Assembly (NCBI RefSeq): GCF_002899895.1
Contig: NZ_PPEI02000003.1
Location: 671,094 to 735,093, forward strand
DNA: 64,000 bases
Reading direction: 5' to 3'
Origin: Chryseobacterium oncorhynchi
Lineage (GTDB): Bacteria; Bacteroidota; Bacteroidia; Flavobacteriales; Weeksellaceae
Under the pieces are notes generated by a model, which was given only the letters and a program-made list of their open reading frames with translations, had not been told where the DNA came from and ran no database searches. Positions 1 through 9,046 of this stretch are shown here, piece after piece (the first letter of the stretch is position 1; each line of letters begins with the position of its first letter). The translations under genes were made by a program, and so were the position numbers.

Positions 1-31
1 TGCAAAATATAAGTTAGACGCTGATAAATAA
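1..31 (+). CDS. rpoA: RNA polymerase alpha subunit, last codons (partial)
   Basis: An open frame enters from the left edge and ends with AKYKLDADK and a TAA at 29-31, six bases before the rplQ start. The order rpoA-rplQ is conserved at the end of the ribosomal protein operon in nearly all bacteria, and the lysine/aspartate-rich end suits a flavobacterial RpoA. Only nine residues are visible, so the identity rests on the neighbour. Confidence 0.7.
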   Translation, partial: AKYKLDADK

Positions 32-37
32 TTAATA

Positions 38-550
38 ATGAGACACGGTAAAAAATTCAATCACTTAGGAAGAACAGCTTCTCACAGAAGTGCTTTACTT
101 TCTAATATGGCTTGTTCTCTAATTGAGCATAAAAGAATCAACACTACTGTAGCTAAAGCAAAAGCTTTAAGAGTATATGTTGAGCCTCTATTAACAAAAG
201 CAAAAGAAGATACTACACATAACAGAAGAGTAGTATTCTCTTACCTTCAAAATAAATTTGCGGTTGCTGAATTATTCAGAACTGTAGCTCCAAAAATCGC
301 TGAAAGAAACGGTGGTTATACAAGAATCATTAAGACAGGTTTCAGACCAGGTGATGCTGCTGATATGGCTCTTATCGAATTGGTAGATTTCAACGAGCTT
401 TACAACCCTAATGCTGAAGAGAAAAAAGTTACAAGAAGAAGCAGAAGATCTACGCCAGCTAAAGCAACAGTTGTTGCTGATGCTCCAGCAGTAGAAGAAA
501 AAGTAGAAGAAGCTAAAGCTGACACTACTGAAGAAAAAACTGAAGAATAA
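38..550 (+). CDS. rplQ: 50S ribosomal protein L17
   Basis: Component of the large ribosomal subunit near the exit tunnel. The start [12 protein letters not shown] and the following [16 protein letters not shown] are hallmark L17 sequence, and [25 protein letters not shown] closes the core. The core ends near residue 120. A further 45-50 residues form an alanine, glutamate and lysine-rich tail (from about residue 126) absent from the 117-130 residue L17 of most phyla but usual in Bacteroidota. It lies six bases after rpoA and is the last gene of that operon, followed by a hairpin terminator. The start is the only ATG that gives the canonical N-terminus. Confidence 0.97.
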   Translation: MRHGKKFNHLGRTASHRSALLSNMACSLIEHKRINTTVAKAKALRVYVEPLLTKAKEDTTHNRRVVFSYLQNKFAVAELFRTVAPKIAERNGGYTRIIKTGFRPGDAADMALIELVDFNELYNPNAEEKKVTRRSRRSTPAKATVVADAPAVEEKVEEAKADTTEEKTEE

Positions 551-571
551 TATTCATTCAGATATAAAATG

Positions 572-603
572 AAAACCATCCAGAATCTGGATGGTTTTTT
601 GTT
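572..603 (+). terminator. Rho-independent terminator after rplQ
   Basis: Arms AAAACCATCCAG (572-583) and CTGGATGGTTTT (587-598) pair perfectly around a three-base loop and run into a T tract. It ends the rpoA-rplQ operon and lies just beyond the 3' end of the convergent lipoprotein gene, so it could also act on that strand. Confidence 0.85.
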
Positions 604-622
604 TTTAGAGATAACCAGTTTT

Positions 623-1057
623 TTATATTTTCGTTCTTTTCAGTTCAATAATATTACTTCCTTGCTCAAGATGAAGGCTGTCTCCTTTTACCCTTACGGT
701 CATATCATCTTTCTTATAGATGGTTTCCTCCCCTTTAGTTTCAGTTTTAGGAAGAGTAAATGTTTTTTTGTTGCTGGTAATAGCTACTGTACTTTCCTTT
801 GGGTCATTCTTAAATATAACCTTTACCAAGGTTCCGTCCGTAGCTTTATAAACAAAATCTGTTTTTTCAATTTTCTTTCCGTTTACATCTAGTGTTGATG
901 AGCTTTGTGTTACAGAATCAATTTTTCCATTGTTATCAGTAACCAATGTTTCCGAGCTATCTGTTTTAATTACACTTTTGTTTCCGCTTTCACTTTTTTT
1001 GCAGCTTGTAAGTAGTAGGGCAGAAGCTGAAACTGCTATTAAAAGTCCTTTTTTCAT
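623..1057 (-). CDS. Small predicted lipoprotein of unknown function
   Basis: 144 residues. The N-terminus MKKGLLIAVSASALLLTSC has a short charged head, a hydrophobic stretch and the lipobox LTSC with Cys19 as the lipidated residue. The mature part is polar, rich in Thr, Ser, Lys and Asp, with strand-like repeats such as DGTLVKVIF and DDMTVRV, suggesting a small beta-rich periplasmic or surface lipoprotein. I do not recognise a family with a known role. It is a single gene pointing toward rplQ, with 280 bases of non-coding DNA behind its start. Confidence 0.75.
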   Translation of the reverse strand: MKKGLLIAVSASALLLTSCKKSESGNKSVIKTDSSETLVTDNNGKIDSVTQSSSTLDVNGKKIEKTDFVYKATDGTLVKVIFKNDPKESTVAITSNKKTFTLPKTETKGEETIYKKDDMTVRVKGDSLHLEQGSNIIELKRTKI

Positions 1058-1308
1058 AATGGTTATTTTTTATGTATCGAATATTGGTTTTTATTCCTAT
1101 AATGAAGAATTTAATTATTTTAATGAAATCAAAAAGTAAACCAACAACGTTAATTTTACATTTAAAAATTACATGAAAACGAAAGGATACCTGTAATTTT
1201 TTATATTGAATCTTTACGCAATTGGAATTTACAAAATTAACGAAAATTTAACTCTGAATTTGTCCTAAAAGATCGATGCGAAATGCCCCTTTAAAGTTTA
1301 TTTTTGAT

Positions 1309-1316
1309 TAAATTTG
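1309..1316 (+). promoter_or_regulatory. Candidate -7 element of the eno promoter
   Basis: TAAATTTG matches the Bacteroidota -7 consensus TAnnTTTG and lies 21 bases before the eno start. No clear TTTG -33 element is seen at the usual 17-23 base distance, so the call rests on the -7 box and position. The rest of the 280-base gap (1058-1337) is AT-rich and holds nothing else I can support. Confidence 0.45.
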
Positions 1317-1334
1317 TGTAAACTAAAAAAATAA

Positions 1335-2630
<1,296 letters not shown>

Positions 2631-2645
2631 TTGAATTTATAAATA

Positions 2646-2679
2646 ACGGCAAGCGATAATTTTTGTTTGCCGTATTTTA
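2646..2679 (+). terminator. Weak terminator after eno
   Basis: Arms ACGGCAA (2646-2652) and TTGCCGT (2667-2673) form a seven-base-pair stem with a 14-base loop, followed by ATTTTAT. The T tract is short and interrupted, so read-through into gltA is plausible. The 3' arm overlaps the candidate -33 box of gltA. Confidence 0.5.
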
Positions 2680-2697
2680 TGGAAAGTAGTATATTTA
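2666..2697 (+). promoter_or_regulatory. Candidate gltA promoter
   Basis: TTTG at 2666-2669, a 20-base spacer, then TATATTTA at 2690-2697, one mismatch from TAnnTTTG. The predicted start would leave a leader of about ten bases before the gltA ATG at 2712. The -33 box sits inside the eno terminator stem, so the two signals share sequence. Confidence 0.4.
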
Positions 2698-2711
2698 AAA
2701 AAAAATAAATA

Positions 2712-3998
2712 ATGTCAGACAACAAAGTAATATTGAATTACGACGGTAATTCATATGAATATCCTATCGTGGATAGTACTATCGGAGACAGAGGGATTGA
2801 TATTTCAAAATTAAGAGACCAGACAGGTTTAATCACTCTGGATTTAGGTTACAAAAATACTGGAGCTACTATTAGCGACATCACTTACTTAGACGGAGAT
2901 AAAGGAGAATTATTCTACAGAGGTTATCCAATCGAGCAGATTGCTGAGAAATCTAACTTCACAGAAGTAATGTATCTTTTATTACATGGAGAATTGCCTA
3001 CTCAGGATCAATTTACTTCTTTCGACAACAACATTAAAAAATATAACTTCATCGCAGATGAGATGAAAAAGATCATTGATGTTTTTCCTCGTTCTGCTCA
3101 CCCTATGGGAGTTTTATCTTCTATGACTTCTGCTTTGACAGCTTTCAACCCGAAAGCAGTTAATGTAAACTCTAAAGAAGAAATGGATCATGCTGCTGAG
3201 CTAATGATCGCTAAGTTCTCTCACCTTTGTGCTTGGACTTACAGAAAAACTCAAGGTTTACCATTAAACCATGGAGATAACAACCTAAACTACGTAGAGA
3301 ACTTCTACAAAATGGCATTCAGATTACCAAATGCTGATTTTGAAATAGATCCAATTGTTGTAGGTGCTTTAGATAAATTATTAATCCTTCACGCTGACCA
3401 CGAGCAAAACTGTTCTACTTCTACAGTAAGAATGGTAGGTTCTGCACATACAGGTCTTTTTGCTTCTGTTTCTGCTGGGGTATCTGCACTTTGGGGACCT
3501 CTTCACGGTGGAGCTAACCAAGCAGTAATCGAAATGCTTGAGCTAATCGAAAAAGATGGTGGTGATGTATCTAAATATGTTGCTAAAGCTAAAGATAAAA
3601 ACGATAGCTTCCGTCTAATGGGATTCGGACACAGAGTTTACAAAAACTTCGACCCAAGAGCAAAAATCATCAAAAAAGCTGCTGACGATATCCTTACTGC
3701 ATTAGGTATTCAGGATAAAGCTCTTGACATTGCAATGCAGTTAGAAAGAGTAGCACTTGAGGATGAGTACTTCATTGAAAGAAAACTATATCCAAACGTA
3801 GACTTCTATTCAGGTATCATCTACAGAGCATTAGGAATTCCTACAGAAATGTTCACTGTAATGTTTGCATTAGGAAGACTTCCGGGATGGATTTCTCAGT
3901 GGAAAGAAATGAGATTGAAAGGAGACCCAATCGGAAGACCAAGACAGGTTTACCAAGGTGCTCAAGAAAGAAACTACATCAATATTACAAACAGATAA
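2712..3998 (+). CDS. gltA: Citrate synthase
   Basis: Cytosolic TCA-cycle enzyme condensing acetyl-CoA with oxaloacetate. 428 residues, with the extra N-terminal beta domain (about 1-45) typical of the hexameric type II enzymes of Gram-negative bacteria. The three catalytic residues are visible: H265 in GPLHGGANQ, H307 in GFGHRVYKNFDPRAK and D364 in VDFYSG. LHADHEQNCSTSTVR (226-240) is the usual helix before the active site. It follows eno by 81 bases and is closed by a strong hairpin. Confidence 0.98.
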   Translation: MSDNKVILNYDGNSYEYPIVDSTIGDRGIDISKLRDQTGLITLDLGYKNTGATISDITYLDGDKGELFYRGYPIEQIAEKSNFTEVMYLLLHGELPTQDQFTSFDNNIKKYNFIADEMKKIIDVFPRSAHPMGVLSSMTSALTAFNPKAVNVNSKEEMDHAAELMIAKFSHLCAWTYRKTQGLPLNHGDNNLNYVENFYKMAFRLPNADFEIDPIVVGALDKLLILHADHEQNCSTSTVRMVGSAHTGLFASVSAGVSALWGPLHGGANQAVIEMLELIEKDGGDVSKYVAKAKDKNDSFRLMGFGHRVYKNFDPRAKIIKKAADDILTALGIQDKALDIAMQLERVALEDEYFIERKLYPNVDFYSGIIYRALGIPTEMFTVMFALGRLPGWISQWKEMRLKGDPIGRPRQVYQGAQERNYINITNR

Positions 3999-4013
3999 TT
4001 TCGGTTTCTATAA

Positions 4014-4048
4014 TAAAAAAATCCCAAAGCTTGCTTTGGGATTTTTTT
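4014..4048 (+). terminator. Rho-independent terminator after gltA
   Basis: ATCCCAAAG (4021-4029) pairs with CTTTGGGAT (4034-4042) around a CTTG loop. The A run before and the T run after extend the stem and give the U tract. Confidence 0.9.
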
Positions 4049-4120
4049 ATTGATGTTGATGACAAAATTTTATTTTTGATGAAATGTATATATGTCTGAT
4101 ATTAAATAAATTATTAAATT

Positions 4121-4128
4121 TACTTTTG
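4121..4128 (+). promoter_or_regulatory. Candidate -7 element upstream of the AraC-type gene
   Basis: TACTTTTG fits TAnnTTTG. It would give a leader of about 135 bases before the ATG at 4270. No good -33 box is seen. The remaining part of the 270-base gap 3999-4269 holds only this and the gltA terminator. Confidence 0.35.
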
Positions 4129-4269
4129 CAAAATATAGGTTTCAAATAAAGCCAGATGATGGATGTTTATTGATGAAGTGGTTTAAAGGTCATTGTTATT
4201 GATCAGGCACTAGTGTAGTTTTTGAAGCCATTTGAGCAACTTTTTGTTTAATATAAAAAATAATAGGTA

Positions 4270-5331
4270 ATGACTTTCGGGCAACAGATGCTATTTTTCT
4301 TCAGTGCGGTGGGAGCTTTCAATGGGCTTTTGCTTGGGATTTATCTGTTATTTATTAGGAAACTGAAAAACATTCCAGATTTTTTTCTGGGGATTCTTCT
4401 CCTTATGCTAAGCTTACGAGTAGGAATTTCTGTGTGTATTTATTTTTATCCGGATTTACCCAGGATTATCCAGCACTTGGGAATGCCTGCATTATTTTTT
4501 ACAGGACCTGCATTATACTATTACGTTAAATCTTCCTTTCAGAATAATCAGTTTGATTTGAAGAACTGCCGGAAAATATTAGGAATACTAACTCTTATTT
4601 TGGGCGTTGTCGGATTACTGTATTTATTCTTTCCTATTACTTGGGATCATTATTTTGGGAGTTTTATTTATATTTCTTGGTCGATATTTGTATTTCTTAC
4701 CGTATATCAATACTACATTTTTTCAAAACAGAATATTAAAAGCTCCAATAAATTTGTTCTTCCGGTTCTCGTGAGCAATATTATTATATTTTTAACCTAC
4801 CAGCTGATTGCTACAGGTTGGGTACAGATTTATTGTGCCGGAGGAAGTTTGGTATTTTCATTCGTTCTATATGCTAATTTTTTAATTTTCTTCAATAAAA
4901 AGCATCAGGAAATATCAGCAAAAGATGTTCACAAATATTCTAATAAAAAGATTTCAGAAAAGCAGGCTGATAGTTTTGTAACTAAGCTTGAAAAGTTAAT
5001 GCATTCCGAAGAAATTTATAAAAATCCAAATTTGAAATTGAACGATCTTGCTTTTAAAATGAATATCTCTGCTCATCAGCTTTCCCAACTTCTGAATGAT
5101 AATTTGGGGAAAAGCTTTTCCATTTATATTAATGAATATAGAATACAGGAAGCATGCGAAAAAATAGATAATGGTTCCTATTTAAAGATTGAAGAGATAG
5201 GATATGAGGTAGGATTTAATTCTAAGTCTACATTTTTCTCAACATTTAAAAAAATTAAAAATACAACCCCACTTTTGTACAGACAGTCACAAACATCGAC
5301 TGAACCTAGTTTTTTGAGTTCTAATTTATAA
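4270..5331 (+). CDS. Membrane-anchored AraC-family transcriptional regulator
   Basis: 353 residues. The N-terminal 210 residues form about seven hydrophobic segments (roughly 7-28, 37-58, 70-88, 106-124, 131-152, 163-185, 190-208), and the C-terminal 110 residues (about 230-340) are an AraC/XylS helix-turn-helix domain: LKLNDLAFKMNISAHQLSQLL gives the first HTH and IEEIGYEVGFNSKSTFFSTFKK the second. This 7TM-HTH layout is common in Bacteroidota and suggests sensing at or in the inner membrane. The next gene, 80 bases downstream on the same strand, encodes an outer-membrane receptor and is the obvious candidate target. The ligand cannot be told from sequence. Confidence 0.88.
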   Translation: MTFGQQMLFFFSAVGAFNGLLLGIYLLFIRKLKNIPDFFLGILLLMLSLRVGISVCIYFYPDLPRIIQHLGMPALFFTGPALYYYVKSSFQNNQFDLKNCRKILGILTLILGVVGLLYLFFPITWDHYFGSFIYISWSIFVFLTVYQYYIFSKQNIKSSNKFVLPVLVSNIIIFLTYQLIATGWVQIYCAGGSLVFSFVLYANFLIFFNKKHQEISAKDVHKYSNKKISEKQADSFVTKLEKLMHSEEIYKNPNLKLNDLAFKMNISAHQLSQLLNDNLGKSFSIYINEYRIQEACEKIDNGSYLKIEEIGYEVGFNSKSTFFSTFKKIKNTTPLLYRQSQTSTEPSFLSSNL

Positions 5332-5382
5332 TTTCGTACTGCGGAATTTGAACTTCAAAACCTATTTTATTTGGTAAGCTAA

Positions 5383-5390
5383 TACTTTTG
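5383..5390 (+). promoter_or_regulatory. Candidate -7 element of the receptor gene at 5412
   Basis: TACTTTTG fits TAnnTTTG and lies 21 bases before the start codon. No TTTG lies at the usual spacing upstream, which would suit a promoter that needs an activator such as the AraC-type protein encoded just before it; that last point is inference. Confidence 0.35.
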
Positions 5391-5411
5391 GTTTCATAAA
5401 ATATAAAATTT

Positions 5412-7580
5412 ATGATCACCAAACTATGGCTACTTCTGTTGCTATTATTTATCTCATCTTTTGGAAATGCTCAGAATGTTGTAAAAGAAAAAACATCAGA
5501 TTCTTTGATTGTGCGAAAGGCTATAACTACAAATATTTCAGAAGTCGTGATTCAGGCTGCACCAAGGAACTTGAAATTGAATGACGGAAATATGGTGATG
5601 GCTGTCTCTGGCAATAAAGATTTCAAAACTTCAACCAACCTTCTCGAAGTCCTTAGAAGAACTCCCGGGGTTACCATAGATCAGGAAGACGGAATCTTTA
5701 TTGGTGGAAGAATAGCTCCTGCGATATTTATTGATGGAAAACCTATTGTGATGAGCACGCAGGAACTACAGGCATATTTACGGTCGTTGCCACCTGAAAT
5801 GGTAGAGTCAATAGAGGTCAATACCAATCCATCTTCAAAATATGATGCAGAATTTAAAGGAATTATTGATATTAAGCTAAAAAAAAATACCAATCTTGGC
5901 TGGAGAGGAAACTATAATGGAAATCTGTATGTAAACAAGTTCAGCTCGAGAGAAAATTCTTTAAATCTAACATATAATACAGGAAAAGTTGCTTATACTT
6001 TACAGGCAGGATATAATGATGGAATTTCAACATATCGCTATAATGCATTACAACGATTAGCGAATACCAATGTCATGCGAACCACTACTCACCAGAAAGA
6101 TCATGGAACTGTTTTTAGTATTCAGGGAGGAGCAGATATCAGACTGAATGATAAGAATCGGGTAGGATTAAATCTAAGAGGTAATTTCAGGGAAAATAAC
6201 CGTTTGCGCTCAGGGTCATTATATACTACGGATAAAAATGAAACCCAACTTATTTTTAATACAGAAAGCGAAAACCCAATAGATTATTCCCAGAACAACT
6301 ATGGTATTACGGGGGACTATTCTTTTCAAAATAAAAATTTTAAAGTGAGCTTTTTAGGAAATTATCTTTCCGTGAAAAATAAGCAACAAGATGATTTCAT
6401 TAATAAGGATAAATTTTCTTCTAAATTATTGTCCTACTGGAAATCTGATATGTTTAACAAAATTGATATTTACACAGGGCAGATAGACGCCTCTCAGAAG
6501 ATAGGAAATGCAGATATAGAAGCAGGCTTTAAATATAGTCATTCAGTTACCAACAATAATATCAGATATGATACCTTATCTGTGGACAACCAGTTTATAT
6601 TTGATGCTACACGAAGTAATATTTTCACTTACAATGAAAAAATCATGGCGGGTTATCTGGCTTACAGACAAAAATTTGAAAAGCTTCAGATCAATGCAGG
6701 GATAAGAGTTGAAAATACACAGAGTATTTCAGACGCAGTGAGTTCTGTTGTTTCAAGAAATTATCTTGAATGGCTGCCATCTTTTAGTGCTAGCTATTCT
6801 TTTAATAAATCTAATGAATTGTCTTTTTCTTATAGCAGAAAAATAACTAGACCTGTTTTCTCACAACTTAATCCTTTTCGGTTTTATTTCAGTCCATTGA
6901 ATTACTGGATAGGAAATCCGTATTTGTTGCCCTCTTTTACCACTCAGATCAAGACCGCCTACCGCTATAAAAACTGGATTACCAGCTTTACTATTGGAAA
7001 AGAAAAAGATGTTATGACCCGCTATCCTCTGTACAATCCTGAAACCAATGTCCTTGAATATCTTGGGACAAATCTTCCTTATCGAAATTTTGCTTCCCTT
7101 GAGACAAGTTTCCCTTTAAAAGTAACAAAATGGTGGAGTATCACCAGCCAGTTTGCAGGGTATTACAACTATGAGTTCAGACCTTATCTTGACGAAGTTT
7201 TTGCATTGAAAATTTATAATTATGAAATAAGAGTAAACCAGGTCTTTACTTTACCCAAAGGATATACTATTAATCTATTTACAAATTATGAATCTAAAAC
7301 AGGCAACAGTCTTTATATTATCAAGCCGCGTTACACTGTAGATCTGTCTGTTCAGAAGTCATGGTTTGATAATAAACTGAATACTAAGCTTGGGTATAGT
7401 AATATTCTTAATTCTTATGATCAGCGTTTAGAATTCAGACATAAACAGATTATGGACAACAGGCTTACACATTGGTGGGACAGTAGCCGATTCTTTTTCT
7501 CATTAAGCTATAATTTTGGTAGCTCAAGATATCAGGTGAAAGAAATTCAGAAGACAGAAGAAGAGAACAGAGCCAGATAA
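5412..7580 (+). CDS. TonB-dependent receptor-like outer-membrane beta-barrel protein
   Basis: 722 residues with an N-terminal signal peptide (about 1-20, ending GNAQ). A plug domain follows directly (about 45-155: LLEVLRRTPGVTIDQEDG, IFIDGKPI, VESIEVNTNPSSKYDAEFKGIIDIKLKK), then a long barrel of alternating aromatic strands that ends with FFFSLSYNFGSSRYQVKE. The usual carboxypeptidase-like regulatory domain before the plug is missing, as in the two receptors at 19-24 kb, but this protein is a more distant member of the same barrel family (OMP_b-brl_3 type). The substrate is unknown. It follows the AraC-type gene and ends at a hairpin. Confidence 0.88.
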   Translation: MITKLWLLLLLLFISSFGNAQNVVKEKTSDSLIVRKAITTNISEVVIQAAPRNLKLNDGNMVMAVSGNKDFKTSTNLLEVLRRTPGVTIDQEDGIFIGGRIAPAIFIDGKPIVMSTQELQAYLRSLPPEMVESIEVNTNPSSKYDAEFKGIIDIKLKKNTNLGWRGNYNGNLYVNKFSSRENSLNLTYNTGKVAYTLQAGYNDGISTYRYNALQRLANTNVMRTTTHQKDHGTVFSIQGGADIRLNDKNRVGLNLRGNFRENNRLRSGSLYTTDKNETQLIFNTESENPIDYSQNNYGITGDYSFQNKNFKVSFLGNYLSVKNKQQDDFINKDKFSSKLLSYWKSDMFNKIDIYTGQIDASQKIGNADIEAGFKYSHSVTNNNIRYDTLSVDNQFIFDATRSNIFTYNEKIMAGYLAYRQKFEKLQINAGIRVENTQSISDAVSSVVSRNYLEWLPSFSASYSFNKSNELSFSYSRKITRPVFSQLNPFRFYFSPLNYWIGNPYLLPSFTTQIKTAYRYKNWITSFTIGKEKDVMTRYPLYNPETNVLEYLGTNLPYRNFASLETSFPLKVTKWWSITSQFAGYYNYEFRPYLDEVFALKIYNYEIRVNQVFTLPKGYTINLFTNYESKTGNSLYIIKPRYTVDLSVQKSWFDNKLNTKLGYSNILNSYDQRLEFRHKQIMDNRLTHWWDSSRFFFSLSYNFGSSRYQVKEIQKTEEENRAR

Positions 7581-7583
7581 AAA

Positions 7584-7611
7584 AACCTGCTTAAAAAAGC
7601 AGGTTATTTCA
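7584..7611 (+). terminator. Terminator after the receptor gene
   Basis: AACCTGCTT (7584-7592) and AAGCAGGTT (7597-7605) pair perfectly around AAAA, followed by ATTTCATTTT. The A run on the 5' side would give a U tract on the opposite strand, so it can also serve the small convergent gene that ends at 7614. Confidence 0.8.
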
Positions 7612-7613
7612 TT

Positions 7614-7775
7614 TTATGGGCACATACATCTGTCACATGTCCAGATGAAACATTTTCCTGTTACCTCATCCCATTCGCAGCATCTTCTGCCAGGTATTGC
7701 TCCTCCCATTACGGATTTTTGTTGCTCTCTTCCTAGTTTTTGTGCATTTTTCAGCACTGGATTGTTCTTGTTCAT
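7614..7775 (-). CDS. Bacteriocin-like peptide precursor with double-glycine leader
   Basis: A 53-residue ATG-to-TAA frame on the minus strand. Residues 1-25 end in LGREQQKSVMGG, a clear double-glycine leader of the kind cut by peptidase-C39 ABC exporters (L at -12, an acidic/basic helix, GG at -2/-1). The predicted mature peptide is 28 residues, starts AIPGRRCCEWDE and has six cysteines (C32, C33, C42, C47, C50, C52), enough for three disulfides. Short peptides of this style are frequent in Chryseobacterium and are often labelled bacteriocin-like, but no activity is known to me. No exporter or immunity gene is adjacent, so one elsewhere would be needed. The shared hairpin at 7584-7605 lies just past the stop codon. 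Confidence 0.75.
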   Translation of the reverse strand: MNKNNPVLKNAQKLGREQQKSVMGGAIPGRRCCEWDEVTGKCFIWTCDRCMCP

Positions 7776-8015
7776 GACTTTGTTTTTTGATGTTAATAGT
7801 TAAGTTTTAATACGTATAATTTCGCGAGAATTATATCACTAATATAGGAAATTAAATAATATGATTATCTGTTTTTTTGTCCTTATGTAGATGGAAAATA
7901 GTAAGTTGTAGATGTTTTTGGAGCTATTCACTACAGTTGGCTAAACAGACAAGAAAATTTTGTTGAAGGGTACTGATTTTGGAAATCAAATTTAATGCAT
8001 AAAATAATCCAAAAG

Positions 8016-8046
8016 TTTTCTAGGTAGAGACCTTTACCTATATTTG
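8016..8046 (+). promoter_or_regulatory. Candidate promoter with internal inverted repeat before the arginine/polyamine cluster
   Basis: TATATTTG (8039-8046) is a perfect TAnnTTTG box; TTTTC at 8016-8020 sits at the -33 position with an 18-base spacer. Inside the spacer TAGGTA (8021-8026) and TACCTA (8035-8040) form a perfect six-base inverted repeat with eight bases between, its right arm overlapping the -7 box by two bases. The gene starts at 8066. The rest of the 290-base gap from 7776 is AT-rich without other clear features. Confidence 0.5.
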
Positions 8047-8065
8047 TAGTATTGCATAAATCTTT

Positions 8066-8980
8066 ATGAGACTAAACATTAAAAACGAAACGGGTAGGCT
8101 GAAGTCAGTAGTTCTAGGCCAGCCTAATTCATTGGGACCAGTTCCCACGCTAGAGGAAAGTTATGACGCCAAGTCATATTACTCAATCGAACACAATATA
8201 TATCCTAAAGAACAGGATATCATCAATGAAATGAACGCTTTTGAAGCGGTCTTAAAAAAGTATGACGTAGAAGTACTGCGTCCAAGCATCATTGAAGACT
8301 ACAATCAGGTTTTTTCAAGAGATGTAGCCTTTGTTATTGATGACAAGATGATTATTTCTAATGTAATTGCAGATAGAGCAGATGAGCAGGAAGCCTATAA
8401 AAGCGTTTTTGAAAAAGTAGCTTGGAGAAAAATCATTAACCTTCCGGAAACGGCACATATTGAGGGTGGGGACGTCATTGTATGGAATGATTTTCTCTTC
8501 ATCGGAACTTGCTTCAGTGAGGATTACAGAAACTATAAAACGGCAAGAACTAATGAGTATGCCATTGAAATCTTAAAAGAATACTTTCCTAAGAAAAGAA
8601 TCATTGATCTTGAATTAAAGAAAAATGATAAAATTCCGTTCGAAGGAATCCTACACCTGGATTGTACTTTCAACCCAATTGGAGAAGATAAATGTATCAT
8701 TTATAAAAACGGATTTGTTGACGAAAGTGATTACCGTTTAATCATCGATATTTTCGGCGAAGAAAACTGCTTCCATATCAATGATGAGGAAATGTTTGAA
8801 ATGTTCCCTAATATCTTTTCTATTTCTCCGGAAATAGTTGTTTCGGACAAAACATTTACAAGAATGAACAATCATTTAAGAAATGAATGGGGAATGACTG
8901 TAGAAGAGATCCCTTACAGAGAAATTTCTAAAATGGGAGGTTTGTTGAGATGTTCTACAATGCCGCTTGTGAGAGAATAA
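8066..8980 (+). CDS. Arginine deiminase/dimethylarginine dimethylaminohydrolase-fold enzyme
   Basis: 304 residues of the guanidino-group-modifying (amidinotransferase) superfamily. The catalytic set is visible: D86 in FSRDVAF, H131-E133-D136 in HIEGGDV, H197 in HLDCTF and the nucleophile C296 in LLRCSTMPL near the C-terminus. Members hydrolyse or transfer the guanidino carbon of arginine-like substrates through a Cys thiouronium intermediate. The exact substrate (arginine, methylated arginine, agmatine or another) cannot be read from the motifs. It is the first gene after a good promoter and is followed at 66 bases by ctlX and then speD, so a role in arginine or citrulline supply to polyamine chemistry is likely. 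Cytosolic; no signal peptide. Confidence 0.8.
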   Translation: MRLNIKNETGRLKSVVLGQPNSLGPVPTLEESYDAKSYYSIEHNIYPKEQDIINEMNAFEAVLKKYDVEVLRPSIIEDYNQVFSRDVAFVIDDKMIISNVIADRADEQEAYKSVFEKVAWRKIINLPETAHIEGGDVIVWNDFLFIGTCFSEDYRNYKTARTNEYAIEILKEYFPKKRIIDLELKKNDKIPFEGILHLDCTFNPIGEDKCIIYKNGFVDESDYRLIIDIFGEENCFHINDEEMFEMFPNIFSISPEIVVSDKTFTRMNNHLRNEWGMTVEEIPYREISKMGGLLRCSTMPLVRE

Positions 8981-9046
8981 TTAAGTTGTAGAGTAAAAGA
9001 ATAGACGTTTTCTAATCTTAAATCTTTTAATTTTTAAATCAAAAAA

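Noticed and set aside
569-892. Open frame antisense to the lipoprotein gene
   Set aside because: Low-complexity Phe/Tyr-rich translation typical of the complement of a Lys/Thr-rich gene; starts inside the rplQ terminator.
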